In this document: positions 8,798 to 18,672 of the stretch, one piece after another
Layout: each line of letters opens with the position of its first letter
Numbering within the stretch: position 1 is the stretch's first letter
DNA from: Paenibacillus thiaminolyticus
GTDB taxonomy: Bacteria > Bacillota > Bacilli > Paenibacillales > Paenibacillaceae
DNA: 64,000 bases
Direction of reading: 5' to 3'
Assembly: GCF_007066085.1 (NCBI RefSeq)
Contig: NZ_CP041405.1
Span: 1,240,001-1,304,000 of the forward strand
Translations under genes and position numbers: made by a program
The notes under the pieces: generated by a model
The model's database searches: none
The model's input: the letters and a program-made list of their open reading frames with translations, nothing else
Told to the model about the DNA's origin: nothing

Positions 8798-10138
8798 TTA
8801 GCGGCCAAGCGGCTGCGATTCACGTTTTTCCAGCCGGGCCGGAATCAGATCGCAGCGGACAATATCATCATGCGTTTCGCGGCGGACGACAAGATCCGCT
8901 TCGCCCTCCCGGACAAAGACGACGGCCGGGCGCGGGATCCGGTTGTAATTGCTCGCCATCGAATAGTTATATGCACCTGTGCAGGAGACGGCAAGAAGAT
9001 CTCCGGCCGACACGGTGGGCAACGCCACATCCCAAATGAGCATATCGCCGCTCTCGCAGCATTTACCCGCAATCGCCACGATTTCATCGGTTGGATCGTT
9101 CGCACGGTTGGCTACGATCGCCTCATATTTTGATTCATACAGCGCTGGACGAGGATTGTCAGTCATGCCCCCATCGACCGCAACATACTTGCGAACCCCA
9201 GGGATATCCTTAATCGAACCGATGGTGTACAGCGTCGTGCCGGCTTCCCCAACGATGCTGCGGCCCGGCTCAACCCAGATCTCCGGCAATTCGCTATAAA
9301 TCGGCCCGAAGTGCGTGCGTACCGCTTCCGCAATCGCCTTCACATAATCCCGGACAGCGAGCGGCGTATCGCCTTCAATATAGCGAATGCCGAAGCCGCC
9401 GCCCAGATTGACGACCTGAAAGACAACATTCATCTGGCTGCGCACGTTGGCCGCGAATTCCGCGACACGCTGCACTGCCATCTGGAATCCTTCCGTCTCA
9501 AAAATTTGCGATCCGATATGGGAGTGAATCCCGAGCAGATGCAAGCCTTCCGCATCGGATGCTTGCGCCACGGCCTGAAGCGCCGTTCCGTTCCCAATGT
9601 CGAAGCCGAACTTGGAATCCGTCTGACCGGTTGAGATATATTCATGCGTGTGGGCTTCAACGCCGGGCGTCACGCGGAGCAGGACCGAAACTTGTTGACG
9701 CCGTATTTTGGCTAATGCATTGAGCAGGTGCAGCTCGGCGAAGCTGTCGACGACGAAGCATCCGATGCCGGCATCGAGCGCCATTTCGATCTCGTCCGGC
9801 GTCTTGTTATTGCCATGAAAATGGATCCGTTCGGCGGGAAAGCCTGCTTGCAGCGCCGTATGCAGTTCCCCTTCAGATACGACATCAAGGGACAAGCCCT
9901 CCTCGTCCGCGATGCGGCACATGGCCATCACGCAGAACGCCTTGCTCGCGTAGGCAACCTGGAAGTTCAGCCCCGACTCCCGAAACGCTTCCATATATTC
10001 GCGGGAGCGGGTACGAATGAGTGTCTCATCCATAATGTACAACGGTGTTCCGAACTGATTTTTCAAGGTGGTCACATCACAGCCGCCGATTTCGAGGTGG
10101 CCGGATTCATTGATTGTACTTGTTCCATGTAAGTGCAT
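8798..10138 (-). CDS. lysA: Diaminopimelate decarboxylase
   Basis: The 446-residue PLP enzyme decarboxylates meso-diaminopimelate to lysine. The PLP lysine is in FQVAYASKAF near residue 66, the phosphate-binding glycine-rich region reads NLGGGFGIRY near 246, and the catalytic cysteine lies in CESGDML near 365. Length is typical. The gene follows spoVAF, exactly as in Bacillus subtilis. A candidate promoter in the intervening 150 bases would allow vegetative expression separate from the sporulation transcript. Confidence 0.97.
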   Translation of the reverse strand: MHLHGTSTINESGHLEIGGCDVTTLKNQFGTPLYIMDETLIRTRSREYMEAFRESGLNFQVAYASKAFCVMAMCRIADEEGLSLDVVSEGELHTALQAGFPAERIHFHGNNKTPDEIEMALDAGIGCFVVDSFAELHLLNALAKIRRQQVSVLLRVTPGVEAHTHEYISTGQTDSKFGFDIGNGTALQAVAQASDAEGLHLLGIHSHIGSQIFETEGFQMAVQRVAEFAANVRSQMNVVFQVVNLGGGFGIRYIEGDTPLAVRDYVKAIAEAVRTHFGPIYSELPEIWVEPGRSIVGEAGTTLYTIGSIKDIPGVRKYVAVDGGMTDNPRPALYESKYEAIVANRANDPTDEIVAIAGKCCESGDMLIWDVALPTVSAGDLLAVSCTGAYNYSMASNYNRIPRPAVVFVREGEADLVVRRETHDDIVRCDLIPARLEKRESQPLGR

Positions 10139-10258
10139 CGTTTTCTTCTCCCCATTTCCTCATCCACACACTGGATCTCCCAGCACCATGAAAAATATTA
10201 CATCGAGTATACCAGTCCATTCTATATGGAAGAATGGACTTTTGTACATAACGTTTGC

Positions 10259-10287
10259 ATTATATCTTTATCGCGTCACCGTGTCAT
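10259..10287 (-). promoter_or_regulatory. Predicted sigma-A promoter of lysA
   Basis: On the minus strand ATGACA and TATAAT are 17 bases apart, directly after the spoVAF stop. A hairpin (AGTCCATTCT/AGAATGGACT, about 10214-10240) follows in the leader. Confidence 0.45.
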
Positions 10288-10290
10288 TCC

Positions 10291-12048
10291 CTATGTCTGT
10301 CGCTCGCCATTATACCGCCCGGAAGGAGAACCCGGCGGCATCTTCGTATTATCGCGCGTCTTGTTGAAGCTCGGCCGTGTCTTCATGTCCAGCACCGGCT
10401 GACGGAACAGAATGTTGAACATCGCCTTGACGTTGAACGGAATAAACGGCCAGAGATAGGACGAATTGTAGGAACGATGCAGCGATAGCCAAAGAATATA
10501 GAGCGTAATGCCGATCACCAATCCGGGAACTTTGAACAACGCTACCAACACGAGCAGAATAAGCCGGACAATGCGGTTGGCCAGCCCCAGCTCATAGCTT
10601 GGAGTGGCGAACATGCCGACGGCCGCCACAGCCATGTACAAAATGACCTCATTGACGAATACGCCCGTCTTAACCGCAATATCCCCGATTAATATCGCTG
10701 CCACGAGTCCAAGCGCTGTAGCCAGCGGGGAAGGCGTGTGGACAGCCGCCATGCGCATCAAATCGATCCCGACTTCAGCCAGCAGGAACTGCATGATAAT
10801 GGGCAGCTTCGCGATTTTATGCGGACCAATAATCTGCAGGGCGGCTGGCTTGATGCCTGGCTCGATCACGAATAGCATCCAAATCGGCAGCAGGAACAAG
10901 GAAGAAAATATGCCGATGAAGCGAATCCATCGCATATAGGTCCCCATGAACGGCGTCTGGCGGTTCTCCTCCGCATGCTGGCATAGATCGAAGAACGTCG
11001 TCGGCAGTATCATGACAGAAGGCGATGTATCGACGAAAATGACGACATTGCCGTCAAGCAAATGCGCCGCCACCACATCCGGCCTTTCGGAATACCGGAC
11101 AAGCGGATACGGGTTCCAGCCTTTGTTGATGATAACCTCCTCCAGTTGCTTATCGGCGAGCGGCAGTCCTTCCAGATTGGCTGCCTTAATCTTTTTGCGC
11201 ACCGCCTCCACCTGCGTCATGTCGACGATATCATCAATATATGCAAGGCATACGTCGGTTCGCGTCCGCCTTCCGACCTGGATGATCTCATATTTCAAGC
11301 CAGGATCGCGAAGCCGCCGCCGCACCAGTGTAACGTTCGTGAGCAGCGTCTCGTTAAATCCGTCGCGGGCCCCGCGCACTACCCGTTCCAGCGAAGGCTC
11401 CTCCGGATTCCGCGAAGGGAACGTCTTCACATCCGTCACGATCGCTTCTGCCTCATGCTCGATGAAGAAGGCGCTGCCGCCTGCAAGCACCTTATTGATC
11501 ACTTCACTGAACTTATTTACCTTTTCCACCTGAATATGCGGGATATAGCAATCAAAAAATGCCTTTAGTGCGTTTGGGCTTATCGATTTTTTGTCCAGGA
11601 ACGTTAGACGTGCTAAAATAATCGTCATGACCTCGTCCTTGGCAAAGCCATTCAAATAAAAGAGGCCGACCCGCCGTCCGCCAAATGTCATCTCGCGGAA
11701 AATCACATCGAACGAATCGGTAAAACCTACAACCTCCTGCAACGTCTTCTTCGTATCCTCCAGACTCTTCGGAATCTCATCATCGCCATTCCAATATGCA
11801 ATCGCTTCTTCGATCGTGTCCGAGACTTCAACCGGTTGCTGCTTGCCATTGTGTGACGCATTTGCTTTCCCGGGCTTATTGCCTTTTCCCTTCTGTCTTG
11901 ATCCACTCTGCCGGCTTACGTTCGCCGTGCCGCCTTGCCCATGATCCTGAGCTTCGGACCCAATCGGACCGGAAGAACCGTCAGCGGAAGGTGGAGGCTG
12001 CAGCTCCCCTTCCGTCTGAGCTGACTCATGCGTCTCTTGCTCCGTCAT
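10291..12048 (-). CDS. spoVAF: Spore germination protein SpoVAF (GerA family)
   Basis: The 585-residue protein belongs to the GerA/SpoVAF family of spore inner-membrane proteins. After a polar low-complexity tail of about 75 residues comes a soluble domain, then four to five hydrophobic segments between about residues 380 and 540 with the family stretch MRMAAVHTPSPLATALGLV. The neighbour lysA downstream and sigF upstream support SpoVAF rather than a GerAA receptor subunit. The N-terminus is longer than the roughly 490-residue Bacillus protein. The ATG at 12048 follows AGGAGG by nine bases. The remaining spoVA genes are absent from this site. Confidence 0.88.
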   Translation of the reverse strand: MTEQETHESAQTEGELQPPPSADGSSGPIGSEAQDHGQGGTANVSRQSGSRQKGKGNKPGKANASHNGKQQPVEVSDTIEEAIAYWNGDDEIPKSLEDTKKTLQEVVGFTDSFDVIFREMTFGGRRVGLFYLNGFAKDEVMTIILARLTFLDKKSISPNALKAFFDCYIPHIQVEKVNKFSEVINKVLAGGSAFFIEHEAEAIVTDVKTFPSRNPEEPSLERVVRGARDGFNETLLTNVTLVRRRLRDPGLKYEIIQVGRRTRTDVCLAYIDDIVDMTQVEAVRKKIKAANLEGLPLADKQLEEVIINKGWNPYPLVRYSERPDVVAAHLLDGNVVIFVDTSPSVMILPTTFFDLCQHAEENRQTPFMGTYMRWIRFIGIFSSLFLLPIWMLFVIEPGIKPAALQIIGPHKIAKLPIIMQFLLAEVGIDLMRMAAVHTPSPLATALGLVAAILIGDIAVKTGVFVNEVILYMAVAAVGMFATPSYELGLANRIVRLILLVLVALFKVPGLVIGITLYILWLSLHRSYNSSYLWPFIPFNVKAMFNILFRQPVLDMKTRPSFNKTRDNTKMPPGSPSGRYNGERQT

Positions 12049-12272
12049 TGCCAAAAACCTCCTGTCGCCATGTTGATCTGTACCCTTTAGTATGGTTGAG
12101 TTTCATTGCATTATGAGGAAAGATACGGGTAGGAAACATTTGCATCAGCTTAGGGACTTGGTCCGCCTTCTCCGACCTCGAAGCAGGCTGATTTCATTAC
12201 TAGCCGCTATCCTCTCCCCCAGCCTTTCCACCACTTTCCCCCGGTCAGGATACATGGCACGTTGAGAGGTAA

Positions 12273-12476
12273 GCAGACTCTTCTAAGCACTATCCCGTTC
12301 AGTCAGGTCGGGTTGGTACGTACGCAGCACCTTATGAGCATTATCCCGTTCAGTCAGGGCAGGTTGGTATGTACGCAGCACCTTATGAGCATTATCCCGT
12401 TCAGTCAGGGCAGGTTGGTATGGCAGAAGCACCTTATGAGCATTATCCCGTTCGGTCAGGCTGGGGTCGGCACGGA
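12273..12476. repeat. Four tandem 51-bp repeats
   Basis: The core TTATCCCGTTCAGTCAGG recurs at exact 51-base steps (12290, 12341, 12392 and 12443). Copies two and three are almost identical and the outer two are diverged. Because 51 is a multiple of three, a plus-strand frame stays open and repeats a 17-residue unit, but there is no convincing ribosome binding site. The stretch 12055-12272 upstream shows nothing recognisable. Confidence 0.9.
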
Positions 12477-12512
12477 GAGGCTCTTTCTATTGCTACCTAC
12501 TCCGTTTTTACA

Positions 12513-13258
12513 GGCGGCAGACTTCGGGCTCTGAGCTATTGGGATAATGGTGTAAAGGGCTTCGTAGTACTTCCCTCCCTATGCGACACAAGTACGAGCA
12601 TCTGGCGTTCTCCTTCCCGTGAAGAGCACACATCATCAGACGCAACCCTGTGCATCAGATGTTACAACCCATCAGTCCCAACAACCTCACAAACTCAAGG
12701 AACGCTCATTAGTCTTAATCGGTTCATCTGTGTATCTAAACGATACATATGCTCTACATGCTGTGCTATCCATTCGGCCGTGACGGACGGCAGACTTCGA
12801 GTTCTTAGCTAAGGGGATAATGGTGTAAAGGGCTTGCGAGCACTTCCCTCCCTATGCGACACAGGTACGAGCACCTGGGGTTCTCCTACCGTGAAGTGCA
12901 CACATCATCAGACGCAACCCTGTGCATCCGATGTTACAACCCATCAGTTCCAACAACCTCACAAACTCCAGGAACGCTCATTACTCTTAGTGGTTCATTT
13001 ATATACCTAAACCGACATAGATGCTCTACATGCTGTGCTATCCATTCGGCCGTAACGGACGGCAGACTTCGGGTACTTAGCTAAGGAGATAATGGTGTAA
13101 AGGGCTTCAGAGCACTTCCCTCCCTATGCGGCACAGGTACGAGCACCTAGGGTTCTCCTACGGGAAGAGCACACACCATCAGACGCAACCCTGTGCATCC
13201 GATGACATAACCAATACGTCCCAATAATCTCACCAGCTCCCAGAACGCATATCACACT
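12513..13258. repeat. Three tandem ~272-bp repeats, non-coding
   Basis: The landmark GATAATGGTGTAAAGGGCTT recurs at 12543, 12816 and 13088, steps of 273 and 272 bases. Units run about 12513-12786, 12787-13058 and 13059-13258; the third is incomplete and most diverged. Shared blocks include ACTTCCCTCCCTATGCG and CAGACGCAACCCTGTGCATC. The period is not a multiple of three, so open frames fall in different phases in each copy and are not conserved. I see no recognised gene or RNA family here. Confidence 0.92.
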
Positions 13259-13333
13259 GTTAACTGTGAAAATCACGAACATAGACAGACCAATAAACAA
13301 CATATATACATACATTTGCTTTAAGCCGCATGG

Positions 13334-13373
13334 ACAAAAATAAAGACACCGCAGGAATAATCCTTGCGGTGTC
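13334..13373 (-). terminator. Rho-independent terminator of the spoIIA operon
   Basis: A strong stem GACACCGCAAGG/CCTGCGGTGTC (13345-13373) is followed on the minus strand by TTTATTTTT. It starts a few bases past the sigF stop. Confidence 0.9.
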
Positions 13374-13377
13374 CGCT

Positions 13378-14133
13378 TTATTGCGCAATTTGCGCCTTAA
13401 TGGACTGCAATATTTTTTTCTCCAGCCGGGATACTTGAACCTGGGAGATGCCGAGCCGTCCGGCTACCTCTGACTGCGTCTGGTCGCGGAAGTAGCGCAA
13501 ATAGACGATGAGCCGTTCCCGTTCGCTCAAGCCTTCAATCGCTTCATTCAGCGCGAGCTTGTCGAACCATCGATCCTGAGAATCATCCGCGATCTGATCC
13601 ATCAATGTAATGGGATCCCCGTCGTTCTCGAAGACGGTCTCGTGAATCGAGCTCGGCGGCTTGTTCGCCTCTTGGGCGAAGACAACATCCTCCGGCGAGA
13701 TTCCCAATTCGTCCGCGACCTCCTTAATGGTAGGCAGGCGATCGAGCCGCTTCGACAGCTCGTCCTTCATTTTGCGGACCTTGTTCGCCATTTCCTTCAA
13801 GGAGCGGCTCACTTTGATCGTCCCGTCATCACGCAGGAAGCGCTGAATTTCTCCGATTATCATCGGCACGGCATAGGTGGAGAATTTGACATCATAGGTC
13901 AAATCGAATTTGTCGACCGATTTGAGCAAGCCGATGCAGCCGATTTGGAACAAATCATCCGGTTCGTACCCGCGGTTGATAAAGCGCTGGACGACCGACC
14001 AGACCAGCCGGATGTTGCAATTGACCAGCGTTTCGCGAGCCACGGCATCACCCGCTTGGCTCAGTGCTATCAGACGTTTCACTTCTGCGTCGTCCAAATA
14101 ACTTTGCGACGATTGCTTCACATCAGCTTTCAT
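13378..14133 (-). CDS. sigF: RNA polymerase sigma-F factor
   Basis: The 251-residue protein is the forespore-specific sigma factor. Region 2 contains GYEPDDLFQIGCIGLLKSVDKF and FSTYAVPMIIGEIQRFLRDDG; region 4 contains LSERERLIVYLRYFRDQTQSEVA and a helix-turn-helix GISQVQVSRLE. Its place after spoIIAA and spoIIAB separates it from sigma-G. SpoIIAB is expected to hold it inactive until SpoIIAA is dephosphorylated. It begins 11 bases after spoIIAB. Confidence 0.97.
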   Translation of the reverse strand: MKADVKQSSQSYLDDAEVKRLIALSQAGDAVARETLVNCNIRLVWSVVQRFINRGYEPDDLFQIGCIGLLKSVDKFDLTYDVKFSTYAVPMIIGEIQRFLRDDGTIKVSRSLKEMANKVRKMKDELSKRLDRLPTIKEVADELGISPEDVVFAQEANKPPSSIHETVFENDGDPITLMDQIADDSQDRWFDKLALNEAIEGLSERERLIVYLRYFRDQTQSEVAGRLGISQVQVSRLEKKILQSIKAQIAQ

Positions 14134-14144
14134 AGCTTCAACCC

Positions 14145-14594
14145 CTAATTGTAGAGCGCTTTTTTGGATTCGATCCGCTTTTTCATGCGGATGGTGGTAC
14201 CGGCGCTCAATTCGGTTGTCACTTCAAATTCATCCATGAAGTTCTCCATAATGGTGAAGCCCATTCCCGAGCGTTCCATGTCCGGCTTGGATGTAAACAG
14301 CGGTTGTCTGGCCAGTTCGACATCTTCGATGCCATGGCCCCGGTCGGAGACCGTCAGCATAATCTGATCGCCCTCAATCTCCGCCGTAATCGACACGATA
14401 CCTTCCGGATTGTTGTCATATCCATGAATGATGCTGTTCGTCACCGCCTCGGAAATTACGGTTTTCAAATCCGTCAGCTCTTCCAAGGTCGGATCCAGCT
14501 GCGCAACGAAGGCCGCCACGGCTACGCGGGCGAAAGCTTCATTTTCCGAACGGCTGGAAAATTCCAATGACATTTTGTTCGAATGTCCACTCAT
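14145..14594 (-). CDS. spoIIAB: Anti-sigma F factor and serine kinase SpoIIAB
   Basis: The 149-residue protein has the GHKL ATPase/kinase fold. The N-box reads TNSIIHGY near residue 52 and the G1 region DRGHGIEDV near 85; the G2-like [11 protein letters not shown] follows at about 112. It binds sigma-F and phosphorylates SpoIIAA. The start overlaps the spoIIAA stop by four bases, consistent with coupled synthesis of the partner proteins. Confidence 0.96.
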   Translation of the reverse strand: MSGHSNKMSLEFSSRSENEAFARVAVAAFVAQLDPTLEELTDLKTVISEAVTNSIIHGYDNNPEGIVSITAEIEGDQIMLTVSDRGHGIEDVELARQPLFTSKPDMERSGMGFTIMENFMDEFEVTTELSAGTTIRMKKRIESKKALYN

Positions 14595-14944
14595 GATACG
14601 TCCTCCAATCCAAGGAGCGCCTGGCGCTCGTTATCGTAGACATGCATGATTTTGAACAAGCCCGACAGCTCGAATAAGCGCCGTACGGCAGGGTTCAGGT
14701 CGCAGACGGCCAGCTTTCCGCCTCTGCCCTTAATCTGCTTGTATCTGCCGAGAATGACCCCCAGACCGGAACTGTCCATGAAGGTCAATTCGCTCAAGCT
14801 TAACACCACATGGTTCACCTGTCCGCGCTGAATCGCTTCATCCAACTGGATACGTACAATTTCCGATGTATGATGATCCAGCTCTCCCCTCAGACGGGTG
14901 ATCAGTACATTGCGCCGGTGTTCCAATTCCACCTGCAAGTTCAT
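14591..14944 (-). CDS. spoIIAA: Anti-anti-sigma factor SpoIIAA
   Basis: The 117-residue STAS-domain protein relieves SpoIIAB inhibition of sigma-F when unphosphorylated. The phosphorylatable serine lies in the canonical [15 protein letters not shown] motif near residues 55-70. The ATG at 14944 is ten bases after GGAGGAG, whereas a GTG three codons earlier lies too close to it. This is the first gene of the spoIIA operon. Confidence 0.96.
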   Translation of the reverse strand: MNLQVELEHRRNVLITRLRGELDHHTSEIVRIQLDEAIQRGQVNHVVLSLSELTFMDSSGLGVILGRYKQIKGRGGKLAVCDLNPAVRRLFELSGLFKIMHVYDNERQALLGLEDVS

Positions 14945-14976
14945 GCGAATCACTCTCCTCCCATGTTGCCGATACC

Positions 14977-15003
14977 ATTCGTCACCGCCAAACCCAATTC
15001 CTG
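14977..15003 (-). promoter_or_regulatory. Predicted sigma-H promoter of the spoIIA operon
   Basis: On the minus strand CAGGAATT is followed 12 bases later by GACGAAT, matching the sigma-H pattern AGGAWWW / RnnGAAT. It is about 30 bases upstream of spoIIAA. In Bacillus this operon is sigma-H and Spo0A dependent, which fits. Confidence 0.7.
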
Positions 15004-15033
15004 CCTGGCGACAAAACTAGAAGAAGCACGCTG

Positions 15034-16263
15034 TTATTTGACAAAAAACAACTTTCCGCACGTCCGTTTGAACAGTGTCCACCAGCCAGCTTTCGCTATA
15101 GACTCTGTTGCTTCGACAGGGTATTCGCGAATGGCCTTATCCCCTTGATACACGATAATTTTGCCAAGCGATTGGCCTTTTTCGATCGGCGCCTTGATGG
15201 ATTCCGGAGACTCCAGCTTGAAATGAACGTTTTCCTTGGATCCGCCTTTTTTGAGCAGCACATGGTAAGGGCGCTGTGCCACCAGATCAAGCGACTCGAC
15301 CATCCCTTTTTCTACCTTAATCCTGCCGATAGAGTCGCCCTTTTTCAGAATAGGGACGTTCATGTACTGGGCGAATGCGAAGTCGAACATCTGCGTCACT
15401 TCGGCATTGCGCGTCTTCGTATTCGGTTCGCCAAGCACGACCGCAATTACGCGCAGATTGTCCCGTTTGGCCGTAGCAGACAAGCAGAACTTCGCTTCCG
15501 AGGTGTATCCTGTTTTCAGCCCGTCCGCCCCCTGGTAGAACCGGACCAGCTTGTTCGTGTTGACAAGCCAGAACTTTTTATCTGTATTCTGACGCAAGTA
15601 ATCTTCGTAAGCCCCCGTATATTTCGTAACGCCCGGATATTGAAGCAAGGCTTGAGACATTAGAGCGATGTCATACGCGGATGTATAATGATTGTCCGCA
15701 GGAAGACCGTTGCTGTTCTCGAAGCGGGTATCCTTCATGCCGAGTTCTTTGGCCTTCTCATTCATCATCTGCACGAATGCTTTTTCCGATCCTGCAACCT
15801 TCTCCGCCATGGCGACTGAAGCATCGTTGCCTGAAGCCATTGCAATTCCCTTCATCATTTCATCAACCGTCATTTCTTCGCCCGGCTCGAGGAAGATTTG
15901 AGAGCCACCCATTGATGCGGCATACTCACTGGTCATCACTTTATCCGTCGGCTTCAGCTTACCCTCATCGATGGCCTCCATCACAAGCAGCATCGTCATT
16001 ATTTTCGTAATGCTGGCCGGCGGCAGCCGATCATGGCTGTTTTTCTGAAAAATGATGGTACCCGTATCCGCATCCATCAGCAGGGCCGAGCGTGCATGTT
16101 CCGCGAGCTGTACTTCTGCTGCGCCCGTTGATGAAGTGGCCTGACTAGGCTCTTCCGTTCCGGTCCATGGCGGCACGTCGGCGAACGCTGCAGCGGCGCC
16201 GGTTGTCATCAGGCTTGCGCTCAGCAATGCGGAACATGCCACTCTATATAGCCTATTCTTCAA
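15034..16263 (-). CDS. dacF: D-alanyl-D-alanine carboxypeptidase DacF
   Basis: The 409-residue penicillin-binding protein has a signal peptide ending around AAAAFA and a full set of serine DD-peptidase motifs: SITK (catalytic Ser), SGN and KTG. A C-terminal beta domain follows. It trims pentapeptide side chains in the cell wall or spore cortex. The likely start is TTG at 16263, seven bases after AGGAGGGG; the frame extends to a GTG at 16293 without a site. It lies upstream of spoIIA as in Bacillus, where it is expressed in the forespore. Confidence 0.93.
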   Translation of the reverse strand: MKNRLYRVACSALLSASLMTTGAAAAFADVPPWTGTEEPSQATSSTGAAEVQLAEHARSALLMDADTGTIIFQKNSHDRLPPASITKIMTMLLVMEAIDEGKLKPTDKVMTSEYAASMGGSQIFLEPGEEMTVDEMMKGIAMASGNDASVAMAEKVAGSEKAFVQMMNEKAKELGMKDTRFENSNGLPADNHYTSAYDIALMSQALLQYPGVTKYTGAYEDYLRQNTDKKFWLVNTNKLVRFYQGADGLKTGYTSEAKFCLSATAKRDNLRVIAVVLGEPNTKTRNAEVTQMFDFAFAQYMNVPILKKGDSIGRIKVEKGMVESLDLVAQRPYHVLLKKGGSKENVHFKLESPESIKAPIEKGQSLGKIIVYQGDKAIREYPVEATESIAKAGWWTLFKRTCGKLFFVK

Positions 16264-16381
16264 AGTAGTTCCCCTCCTACAAGAGTTGTGCACAACAGAA
16301 TGGACGGCTCTATCCTCCGCCAGATGTGCTTAGTTTCAGTCTTGTCTGATCACAAGCAAAATATTCCACTATTTCCGGACA

Positions 16382-16422
16382 TAAAAAAAGTTTCTAGCAA
16401 AACCAAAGGTTTCGCTAGAAAC
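16382..16422 (-). terminator. Rho-independent terminator downstream of pdp
   Basis: A stem GTTTCTAGCGAAACC/GGTTTTGCTAGAAAC (16390-16422) is followed by seven T on the minus strand. It separates the xerD-punA-pdp transcript from dacF. Confidence 0.9.
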
Positions 16423-16487
16423 GGTATCCCTCATTGTCTGCCGTTGAGGGAACGGCTTCTTATGGAACTGTCACAGGAAAAACCCTG

Positions 16488-17816
16488 TCAGACAAATCTC
16501 TCTACGCCATCCTTCGTGACAATGGCATATACCAGCGGCGCCGCCGGTCTCGCTTCGGAAGTAATCCGGTAAGCCTGTATGATCTTCTGTGCCGCTTCCT
16601 CCAGACGCGAAGCATCTTTGACATGAAGCACGGCCAGCACATCGCCTGCGTTCACGGTGTCCCCCACCTTGGCGCGGAGATCAATGCCGACGCTCAAATC
16701 GATAACGGAATCCTTCGTCTCCCTTCCGGCTCCGAGAAGCATGGCAGCAATGCCGATCTCTTCGGCTTGAATGGCCGCTACCGTGCCGCCGGCTTCCGCC
16801 TTCACCTCGAAGCGTTCCCGGGCATGCGGCAGCCGCTCCGGCTGATCCACCACAGACGCGTCTCCACCCTGAGCCGCAATGAGCTCCTTCAGCTTCCCAA
16901 GCGCAGACCCGTCCGCAATCAACTGCTCCAGACGCGATTCCGCTTCGGCCGCATCGCGGGCGACCCCGCCCAGCACGAGCATATGGGCGCCCAGGACGAT
17001 GCAGAGACGATGCAAATCGGGCGGTCCTTCGCCGCGCAGCGTCTGTATCGCTTCCTCAACTTCGAGTGAATTGCCGATGAGATGGCCGAGCGGCTGATCC
17101 ATATCCGAGATGACCGCAATCGTCTGCCGTCCCGTATCCGTACCGATATCGACCATGGCCTGGGCGAGGGCAATCGAGTCATCCAGCGTCTTCATGAATG
17201 CGCCGCTTCCCGTCTTCACATCGAGCACGATGGCGTCGGCTCCGGCCGCAATCTTCTTGCTCATGACAGAGCTGGCAATGAGCGGGATCGATTCGACCGT
17301 GGCCGTCACGTCCCGCAGAGCGTACAGCTTCTTGTCCGCCGGGGTAATATTCCCGGTCTGCCCGATAAGAGACACGCCAATATCGTTCACCTGCTTGAAG
17401 AATTGCTCCCGTTCCAATTCGACTTGGAAGCCTGGAATCGACTCCAGCTTGTCAATCGTTCCGCCTGTATGGCCCAGACCGCGCCCGGACATCTTCGCGA
17501 CTGGCACTCCTGCCGCGGCGACCAGCGGCGCGAGAATTAATGAGGTCTTGTCCCCGACGCCCCCTGTGGAATGCTTGTCCACCTTGATGCCGCTGATAGA
17601 GCTCAGATCGATCTGATCGCCTGAACGCGCCATCTCCAGCGTGAGGCTCGCCGTCTCGCTCGCCGTCATTCCTTGGAAAAAAACAGCCATAGCCCAAGCG
17701 GCGATCTGATAATCCGGTACCTCGCCGCTGCTGTAGCCCTGAATGAGAAAACGAATTTCTTCGGCGGTCAGCTCGTGACCTTCCCGTTTTTTGTGAATGA
17801 TGTCGACTGCCCTCAT
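16488..17816 (-). CDS. pdp: Pyrimidine-nucleoside phosphorylase
   Basis: The 442-residue protein phosphorolyses thymidine and uridine for salvage or carbon use. The family signature [17 protein letters not shown] is present near residue 110, as are [13 protein letters not shown] for phosphate binding and a C-terminal domain. It follows punA with a 34-base gap, giving a purine plus pyrimidine nucleoside phosphorolysis unit. Phosphopentomutase (drm), which in Bacillus sits between xerD and pupG, is missing here. Confidence 0.95.
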   Translation of the reverse strand: MRAVDIIHKKREGHELTAEEIRFLIQGYSSGEVPDYQIAAWAMAVFFQGMTASETASLTLEMARSGDQIDLSSISGIKVDKHSTGGVGDKTSLILAPLVAAAGVPVAKMSGRGLGHTGGTIDKLESIPGFQVELEREQFFKQVNDIGVSLIGQTGNITPADKKLYALRDVTATVESIPLIASSVMSKKIAAGADAIVLDVKTGSGAFMKTLDDSIALAQAMVDIGTDTGRQTIAVISDMDQPLGHLIGNSLEVEEAIQTLRGEGPPDLHRLCIVLGAHMLVLGGVARDAAEAESRLEQLIADGSALGKLKELIAAQGGDASVVDQPERLPHARERFEVKAEAGGTVAAIQAEEIGIAAMLLGAGRETKDSVIDLSVGIDLRAKVGDTVNAGDVLAVLHVKDASRLEEAAQKIIQAYRITSEARPAAPLVYAIVTKDGVERFV

Positions 17817-17850
17817 CTTCGCTCCTCCTAACCGGATGCTGTAATCAAGC

Positions 17851-18672
17851 TTACATTTTCGGAATCAGTGCCAATACCAGCTTCAAGAAGGCGTCCTTCA
17901 CTTTATCCGCTGTCTCCATCACCTCGTCATGGGACAATGGCTGATCGAGAATTCCCGCCGCCATATTGCTGATGCAGGAGATGCCCAGCACCTCAAGACC
18001 CGCATGACTGGCAACAATAACTTCCGAGACGGTGGACATGCCTACCGCGTCCGCACCCATCGTGCGCAGCATACGGATCTCGGCCGGCGTCTCATAGTTC
18101 GGTCCGAGCAGCCCGGCATAAACCCCTTCGCGGAGCGAGAAGCCCTGCTCATCCGACGTAGCCTTCGCGAGCTGGCGCAGGCGCGGGCTGTACGCCTGGG
18201 ACATGTCAGGGAAGCGGACGCCCAGACGGCTGTCGTTCGACCCGATGAGCGGATTGCGTCCCGTCATGTTGAGATGGTCGCTAATGACCATCAGATCGCC
18301 CGGCTCATAGCTCGTATTAATGCCGCCAGCCGCATTCGTGACAAGTAGCTTTTCCGCGCCGATCGCCTTCATGACCCGCACCGGGAACGCCGTCACTTCC
18401 GGACCGTAACCTTCATACATATGGAAGCGCCCTTTCATCATGACGACCGCGCGTCCTTCAATTGTGCCAATCAGCAGATCTCCCGCATGGCCTTCGACAG
18501 TAGAGACCGGAAAATGCGGGATCTCGCGATAAGGTATCGTGACGGGATTCTCAACAAGATCGGCCAACACGCCGAGACCCGAGCCGAGAATCAACCCGAT
18601 CTCCGGACGGACGCTGGTACGGCTCTGAATATAGGATGCCGCTTCCTGGATGTGTTCATAAGCTTGACTCAT
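17851..18672 (-). CDS. punA: Purine-nucleoside phosphorylase
   Basis: The 273-residue protein belongs to the trimeric PNP/MTAP family that splits inosine and guanosine. Motifs include [33 protein letters not shown] with the purine-binding region, GPNYETPAE and [11 protein letters not shown]. The start at 18672 is set by family length and by the one-base overlap with the xerD stop (TAATG); a much longer in-frame extension upstream is only antisense-like read-through of xerD. Confidence 0.95.
   Translation of the reverse strand: MSQAYEHIQEAASYIQSRTSVRPEIGLILGSGLGVLADLVENPVTIPYREIPHFPVSTVEGHAGDLLIGTIEGRAVVMMKGRFHMYEGYGPEVTAFPVRVMKAIGAEKLLVTNAAGGINTSYEPGDLMVISDHLNMTGRNPLIGSNDSRLGVRFPDMSQAYSPRLRQLAKATSDEQGFSLREGVYAGLLGPNYETPAEIRMLRTMGADAVGMSTVSEVIVASHAGLEVLGISCISNMAAGILDQPLSHDEVMETADKVKDAFLKLVLALIPKM

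Noticed and set aside
12262..13084. Plus-strand open frames across the 51-bp and 272-bp repeats, including similar peptides in two copies
   Set aside because: The 272-bp period is not a multiple of three, the frames differ between copies, and start signals are absent; similarity of peptides follows from the DNA repeat.
12273..13258. Possible CRISPR array
   Set aside because: Repeats are directly adjacent with no unique spacers, unit lengths are 51 and 272 bases, and there are no cas genes.
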